A stretch of DNA of 12,105 bases from Pseudomonadota bacterium (GTDB lineage Bacteria; Pseudomonadota; Alphaproteobacteria; Rhizobiales; Beijerinckiaceae): positions 1 to 12,105 of the forward strand of contig JAFAEL010000086.1 in NCBI GenBank assembly GCA_023423995.1, in the 5' to 3' direction. Both the position numbers and the translations under genes were made by a program. Of this stretch, positions 9,214 to 12,105 are shown one piece after another. The notes beneath the pieces were generated by a model. The model was not told the DNA's origin. It ran no database searches and was given only the letters and a program-made list of their open reading frames with translations. The first letter of the stretch is position 1. Each line of letters starts with the position of its first letter.

Positions 9214-9597
9214 AGCCGGCTCGATATCGGTCCTGGCGAAGTCGCCGCCCTTGAACAGGAGCGGCGCACGCAGGTGCCTAGCGAGCGCGTAGGCGAAGCA
9301 ATCGCCGTAGTTGAGGCCGGCGGGGTGCCGGCCCTTGCCGAAGCGGATGAAAGCGTCGGCGCCAAGAACTGCAAGATCGCGGTCCACGGCCACTAGGTCG
9401 ATGCGGCGCAAGGCAAGCCACTCGTCCAGGTCGGCTCGACCGCCGAGCCGGCGGCCGGCCATAACCATCGCACATTCGAGGTAGTTGCCGGCGGACATGC
9501 ACCGCGACGACGCTCGCAACAATGCCCGTCTGACGTCATCCGCCTCGGGCTCTTCCAACATGATGCTCAGAACGGCCGAGGTATCGACGACGATCAT
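9205..9597 (-). CDS. vapC: VapC-type PIN-domain ribonuclease toxin
   Basis: The 130-aa PIN-domain protein probably cleaves RNA (tRNA or rRNA in studied VapCs) when not bound by its antitoxin. The acidic metal-binding quartet is intact: D5 (VVDTSA), E41 (NYLECAMV), D99 (NYGDCFAYALA) and D119 (FKGGDF). The G-x-H-PAGLNYGDCFAYALA block is typical of alphaproteobacterial VapCs. ATG at 9597 overlaps the vapB stop in an ATGA junction, the usual antitoxin-first arrangement. Upstream in-frame codons of the open frame run into vapB and are not part of the gene. The 3' end overlaps ftsY by 9 bp. All catalytic residues are present, so the toxin is probably functional; target RNA is unknown. Confidence 0.93.
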   Translation of the reverse strand: MIVVDTSAVLSIMLEEPEADDVRRALLRASSRCMSAGNYLECAMVMAGRRLGGRADLDEWLALRRIDLVAVDRDLAVLGADAFIRFGKGRHPAGLNYGDCFAYALARHLRAPLLFKGGDFARTDIEPALV

Positions 9598-9854
9598 ACG
9601 GGCAGGCCGTCCTCGTCGTAGGCGAGAATCTCGTCGATGGGCCGCGGGTCGACGAGCGGCCGGCTCTTCCACCGTTCCACGATGCGCCTGTCCTGCTCGC
9701 GGGCCTCCTTCAGGCGGGCCTCGAAGTCGGCGTCGACCCGCTCCTTCTCGCGCCGAAGCAGGTCGAGCAGCAGGTCGGTCGTGCCCTTCCCGGTCTTCTT
9801 CGTCAGCTCCGCGACGAGACGCTCGGCTTCCTCGTTCTTGACGTCGATAGACAC
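9594..9854 (-). CDS. vapB: VapB-type antitoxin (Rv0623/PSK-like transcription factor family)
   Basis: The 86-aa protein is of the short VapB type with an N-terminal DNA-binding region. [20 protein letters not shown] leads into [19 protein letters not shown], and a charged helix plus a C-terminal tail ([20 protein letters not shown]) probably binds the VapC groove. The start is GTG at 9854, with GGGGAG 9 nt upstream on the - strand. Its last codons overlap vapC by 4 nt. By analogy it neutralises VapC and autorepresses the operon by binding its own promoter. Divergent from yciB across 61 bp, that region may carry promoters for both. Confidence 0.9.
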   Translation of the reverse strand: MSIDVKNEEAERLVAELTKKTGKGTTDLLLDLLRREKERVDADFEARLKEAREQDRRIVERWKSRPLVDPRPIDEILAYDEDGLPV

Positions 9855-9894
9855 CCGGCCGATCTCCCCGGTAGAGAACCCTCAGCCCAGTTTT

Positions 9895-9900
9895 CGTATA
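9895..9900 (-). promoter_or_regulatory. vapB: Candidate -10 element for vapBC
   Basis: Read on the - strand, positions 9900-9895 give TATACG, the same hexamer as the -10 proposed for the tRNA gene. It would start transcription roughly 35-40 nt before the vapB GTG, leaving room for its ribosome site. No good -35 hexamer is visible, so the call is weak. On the + strand the same region reads TATAGC (9897-9902), too close to the yciB start to leave a useful leader. Confidence 0.2.
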
Positions 9901-9915
9901 GCAGACCAGGACCTT

Positions 9916-10530
9916 ATGGACGAGCCGGGGCCGTCGCGCCTGAATCCCGTCGCAAAACTCGCGCTCGAGCTCGGGCCGCTGGTGCTGTTCTTCTTCGGCA
10001 ACGCCTATGGCGACCGGTTGGGTTTCCCGGAGGCGCAGCGCATTTTCGTCGCCACCGGGCTCTTCGTGGTCGCGACGCTAGTTTCCCTGGGCGTGCACTT
10101 CGCGCTCGTCCGGCGGCTGCCGATCATGCCGCTGGTCTCCGGCGTCGTTGTGCTGGTCTTCGGCGGTCTGACGCTGCTCCTGCAGGACGAGCTGTTCATC
10201 AAGCTGAAGCCCACCATCGTGAACACGATGTTCGGCGTGATCCTGCTCGCCGGGCTCTATTGGCGTAAGCCGATCCTGGCCGTTGTCCTCGATTCCATGC
10301 TCGACCTCACGGAAGAGGGCTGGCGCAAGCTGACGCTCCGCTGGGCCCTGTTCTTCTTCGTGCTGGCGATCCTGAACGAGGTTGTGTGGCGCACGCAGAC
10401 GACCGACCTCTGGGTGAAGTTCAAGGTCTTCGGCATCATGCCGCTGACAGTGGTCTTCGCGCTCGCTCAGACGCCGCTGATCATGCGCTACGAGGCGAAG
10501 CGCGACACGGCTCCCGCCGCGCGCTCCTGA
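9916..10530 (+). CDS. yciB: YciB/IspZ-family inner-membrane septation protein
   Basis: The 204-aa multipass membrane protein of the YciB (septation protein A, formerly called IspZ) family affects cell-envelope integrity and division in studied bacteria; its molecular activity is not settled. Hydrophobic segments lie near 15-31, 42-65, 69-89, 101-116, 143-158 and 172-190. The family hallmarks are visible: [15 protein letters not shown] at the N terminus, [19 protein letters not shown] (98-116) and [19 protein letters not shown] (141-159). The start ATG at 9916 has AGGA 4 nt upstream; the open frame further upstream is antisense to vapB and not real. Its stop overlaps the start of the HNH gene (TGATG). 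The position after ftsY matches the order I recall in rhizobia, apart from the vapBC insertion. Confidence 0.95.
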   Translation: MDEPGPSRLNPVAKLALELGPLVLFFFGNAYGDRLGFPEAQRIFVATGLFVVATLVSLGVHFALVRRLPIMPLVSGVVVLVFGGLTLLLQDELFIKLKPTIVNTMFGVILLAGLYWRKPILAVVLDSMLDLTEEGWRKLTLRWALFFFVLAILNEVVWRTQTTDLWVKFKVFGIMPLTVVFALAQTPLIMRYEAKRDTAPAARS

Positions 10531-10913
10531 TGCGCGGACGCGGCTCGCGCCGTCGGGCGGAGGCGCAGGGTCCCCTCGAGGATCCGTCCCCGCCGGATGC
10601 GCCAGGGCCGGAGATCTGCGTGCTTTGCGACCGGCCCATCCCGGCGGGCGCGAAGGCGAGCCGGCATCATCTCGTGCCGAAGCTGAAGGGCGGGGCGAAG
10701 AAGCCGACGGTCCGGCTGCACCAGATCTGCCATTCGGCCATCCACGCGCGGTACTCGGAGACCGAGCTCGCCCGCCGCCTCTCCGATCCGGACAGCCGCA
10801 AGGCCGAGCCGGAACTCGCACGCTTCCTCGACTGGGTCCGGTCCAAGCCGGCCGGCTTCCACGCCCCGACCCGCATGACGACGAAGCGGAAGGCGGAGCG
10901 TCCGCGGCGCTGA
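10530..10913 (+). CDS. Small HNH-nuclease-like zinc protein
   Basis: The 127-aa protein has the pattern of compact HNH domains: a CVLC knuckle (C30, C33), then ASRHHLVPKLKGG with H46/H47 as the catalytic-type histidines, then LHQICHSAIH (C67, H68, H72). The N-terminal 25 residues are basic and Pro-rich, and the C-terminal tail (TRMTTKRKAERPRR) is strongly basic, which fits nucleic-acid binding. No intein, intron or restriction partner is nearby. ATG at 10530 overlaps the yciB stop by one base (TGATG), so it is translationally coupled to yciB. A longer reading upstream would run inside yciB in another frame and is unlikely. The fold assignment is good; substrate and physiological role are unknown, and a non-catalytic nucleic-acid-binding role is possible. 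Confidence 0.82.
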   Translation: MRGRGSRRRAEAQGPLEDPSPPDAPGPEICVLCDRPIPAGAKASRHHLVPKLKGGAKKPTVRLHQICHSAIHARYSETELARRLSDPDSRKAEPELARFLDWVRSKPAGFHAPTRMTTKRKAERPRR

Positions 10914-11522
10914 TCAGCTCGCGGCCGCCCGCCGGACGTGCTCCATGAAGCCGGGCAGCGTCTCGGGGGTGAGCGGCCCGACATGCTTGTGCCGGATCGT
11001 GCCGTCCCGGCCGATCACGAAGGTCTCGGGAACGCCGTAGACCCCGAATTCGATGGCCGTGCGGCCCGTCTCGTCGGCCCCGACGGCCGTGAAGGGATTG
11101 CCGAAGGTGCCCAGGAATCGGCGGGCGTTCTCCGGCTTGTCCTTGTAGTTGAAGCCCAGGACTGTGATCGACTGGTCCTTGGCGAGGTCCATCAGGACAG
11201 GATGCTCGATCCGGCAGGGCGCGCACCAAGAGGCCCAGACGTTCAGGATCGTGACCTTGTCGCCCTTCAGGTCGGCCGTGGACAGGCCGGGCAGCGGCTC
11301 GCCGGAGGGACCGCGAAGCCCTTCCACGGCGGGCAGCTCGAAGGTCGGAATTGCGCGGCCGATCAGGGCGGAGGGCAGCTTCGAGGGGTCGCCCGCATGG
11401 AGGCGGGCCATGAACAACGCCGCCAGCCCCGCGAAGATCAGGACGGGAACGAGGTAGAGCAGGTGCGAGGAGCGGCGGGGTGCCGTCTCCGGGGCCACGG
11501 CGGGCGAGGGTGCGTCAGCCAC
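10914..11522 (-). CDS. ccmG: Cytochrome c maturation thiol:disulfide oxidoreductase CcmG (DsbE)
   Basis: The 202-aa membrane-anchored periplasmic thioredoxin-like protein keeps apocytochrome c haem-binding cysteines reduced for haem ligation. One N-terminal membrane segment (about 19-41, LLYLVPVLIFAGLAALFMA) precedes the thioredoxin fold. The redox motif WCAPC (C100, C103) follows ILNVWAS, and the cis-proline loop YGVPETFVI is present near residue 165. I start it at GTG 11522 because GGGGGA (11529-11534) lies 6 nt upstream; a TTG at 11528, two codons earlier, would abut that site. The start lies inside the end of ccmD (8-nt overlap). Its stop directly abuts the stop of the convergent HNH gene. 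ccmD and ccmC precede it in the same operon. Confidence 0.95.
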   Translation of the reverse strand: MADAPSPAVAPETAPRRSSHLLYLVPVLIFAGLAALFMARLHAGDPSKLPSALIGRAIPTFELPAVEGLRGPSGEPLPGLSTADLKGDKVTILNVWASWCAPCRIEHPVLMDLAKDQSITVLGFNYKDKPENARRFLGTFGNPFTAVGADETGRTAIEFGVYGVPETFVIGRDGTIRHKHVGPLTPETLPGFMEHVRRAAAS

Positions 11523-11691
11523 GGCCAATCCCCCGGCCCGGTGGTACGGCCCCGGAGGCTTCCAGTCGCGCCAGAGCCCGACGCTGCGCGCGGTGGTCCA
11601 GTACGGCCCGGATCACGAGCCCTAGCGCGATCAGGGTCGTGACCCCGTAGGCCGACCAGATGAAGACGGCATGTCGCCCGGCCTCCCCCAT
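11515..11691 (-). CDS. ccmD: Haem exporter protein CcmD
   Basis: The 58-aa single-span membrane protein has a short N terminus, a hydrophobic helix (VFIWSAYGVTTLIALGLVIR, 9-28) and a basic cytoplasmic stretch (DHRAQRRALARLE). This is the classic CcmD layout. CcmD releases holo-CcmE from the CcmABC complex. The family varies strongly in sequence, so the call rests on size, topology and position between ccmC and ccmG. Its ATG overlaps the ccmC stop by one base (TGATG), and its end overlaps ccmG, so the three genes are translationally coupled. Confidence 0.9.
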   Translation of the reverse strand: MGEAGRHAVFIWSAYGVTTLIALGLVIRAVLDHRAQRRALARLEASGAVPPGRGIGRG

Positions 11692-12105
11692 CACGCGGCC
11701 ACCCGCTCGAGCCGCTCGGCCTGGAGCAGCGTCAGGGTGCGGACGCGCCGGCGCAGGATCTCCGTGCGCATGCCCGCAAGATGGAGCGCGGTCCCGAAGA
11801 GCGTGAAGGCGAGTGCCATGGCGAAGAGAGGCTTCAGCATTGCCGGGTCGATCGTCGGGCCATCCATGCGGAACACGGAGGCGCCCTGGTGAAGCGTGCT
11901 CCACCAGTCGACCGAAAACTTGACGATGGGGATGTTCACGGCGCCCACCAGCGTCAGGATCGCGACCGCCCGGGCTGCGCGGCCCGGATCGTCCAGCGCG
12001 CGCCAGAGCGTCAGGATCCCGCAATACATCAGGAAGAGCACGAGCACGGAGGTGAGCCGCGCGTCCCAAACCCAGTAGGTGCCCCACATGGGCTTGCCCC
12101 AGAGG
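11691..12105 (-). CDS. ccmC: Haem exporter/haem-handling protein CcmC (5' part outside window)
   Basis: The last 137 residues of CcmC are visible; the N-terminal part lies beyond the right edge. The visible part opens with LWGKPMWGTYWVWDARLTS, the tryptophan-rich WWD motif of haem-handling proteins. A membrane helix, then NIPIVKFSVDWWSTLHQGAS with the conserved haem-ligand histidine, and a final membrane span follow. CcmC binds haem in the membrane and loads it onto the chaperone CcmE. Any ATG inside the visible part (such as at 12089) is internal, not the start. ccmD follows with a one-base stop/start overlap. Confidence 0.96.
   Translation of the reverse strand, partial: LWGKPMWGTYWVWDARLTSVLVLFLMYCGILTLWRALDDPGRAARAVAILTLVGAVNIPIVKFSVDWWSTLHQGASVFRMDGPTIDPAMLKPLFAMALAFTLFGTALHLAGMRTEILRRRVRTLTLLQAERLERVAA

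Noticed and set aside
9598..9672. A 25-residue N-terminal extension of VapC.
   Set aside because: The extension is antitoxin-gene sequence read in another frame; the PIN domain starts at MIVVDTSA and the ATGA overlap fits the true start.
9863..9877. A TCTC-N7-GAGA inverted repeat as a VapB operator.
   Set aside because: Arms are only 4 bp and do not extend; too short to distinguish from chance.

Overview
This is a GC-rich chromosomal window with housekeeping content. The gene set and order suggest an alphaproteobacterium of the Hyphomicrobiales (Rhizobiales), possibly the Methylobacteriaceae (Methylobacterium/Microvirga type). The best evidence is the ftsY - yciB - (HNH) - ccmG/ccmD/ccmC block, which from memory is conserved in rhizobia near acnA and dapF. 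The genus is inference; no marker here fixes it.

Left part (1-2080): a complete tRNA-Val(GAC) with a good upstream promoter, then a 559-aa TadG-like protein with one N-terminal membrane segment and a von Willebrand A domain. No other tad/flp pilus gene is visible, so it looks like an orphan.

Metabolic operon (2171-7050): glpD (glycerol-3-phosphate dehydrogenase), glpK (glycerol kinase), a proline racemase-family enzyme that is probably 4-hydroxyproline 2-epimerase, and a crotonase with both hydratase glutamates. All are on the + strand with gaps of 27, 4 and 16 bp, so probably one transcript. The first two genes form the glycerol -> glycerol-3-phosphate -> dihydroxyacetone phosphate route. 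The last two do not belong to that route, and their linkage to it is the most unusual metabolic feature here.

Centre (7035-9854): an RluA-family pseudouridine synthase on the - strand, divergent from ftsY (signal recognition particle receptor, with a long Pro/Ala-rich linker), then a vapB-vapC toxin-antitoxin pair on the - strand. The pair sits between ftsY and yciB.

Right part (9916-12105): yciB (septation/cell-envelope membrane protein) is coupled through a TGATG overlap to a small HNH-nuclease-like gene. Converging on it are the cytochrome c maturation genes ccmG, ccmD and ccmC on the - strand; ccmC runs off the right edge.

Packing is tight. All three convergent gene junctions overlap or abut (16 bp, 9 bp and 0 bp), leaving no room for intrinsic terminators between the stop codons. 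I see no CRISPR array, insertion sequence, integrase or phage gene, and no clearly new multi-gene system. The better leads are the mixed glpDK/epimerase/crotonase operon, the yciB-HNH pair and the inserted vapBC module.
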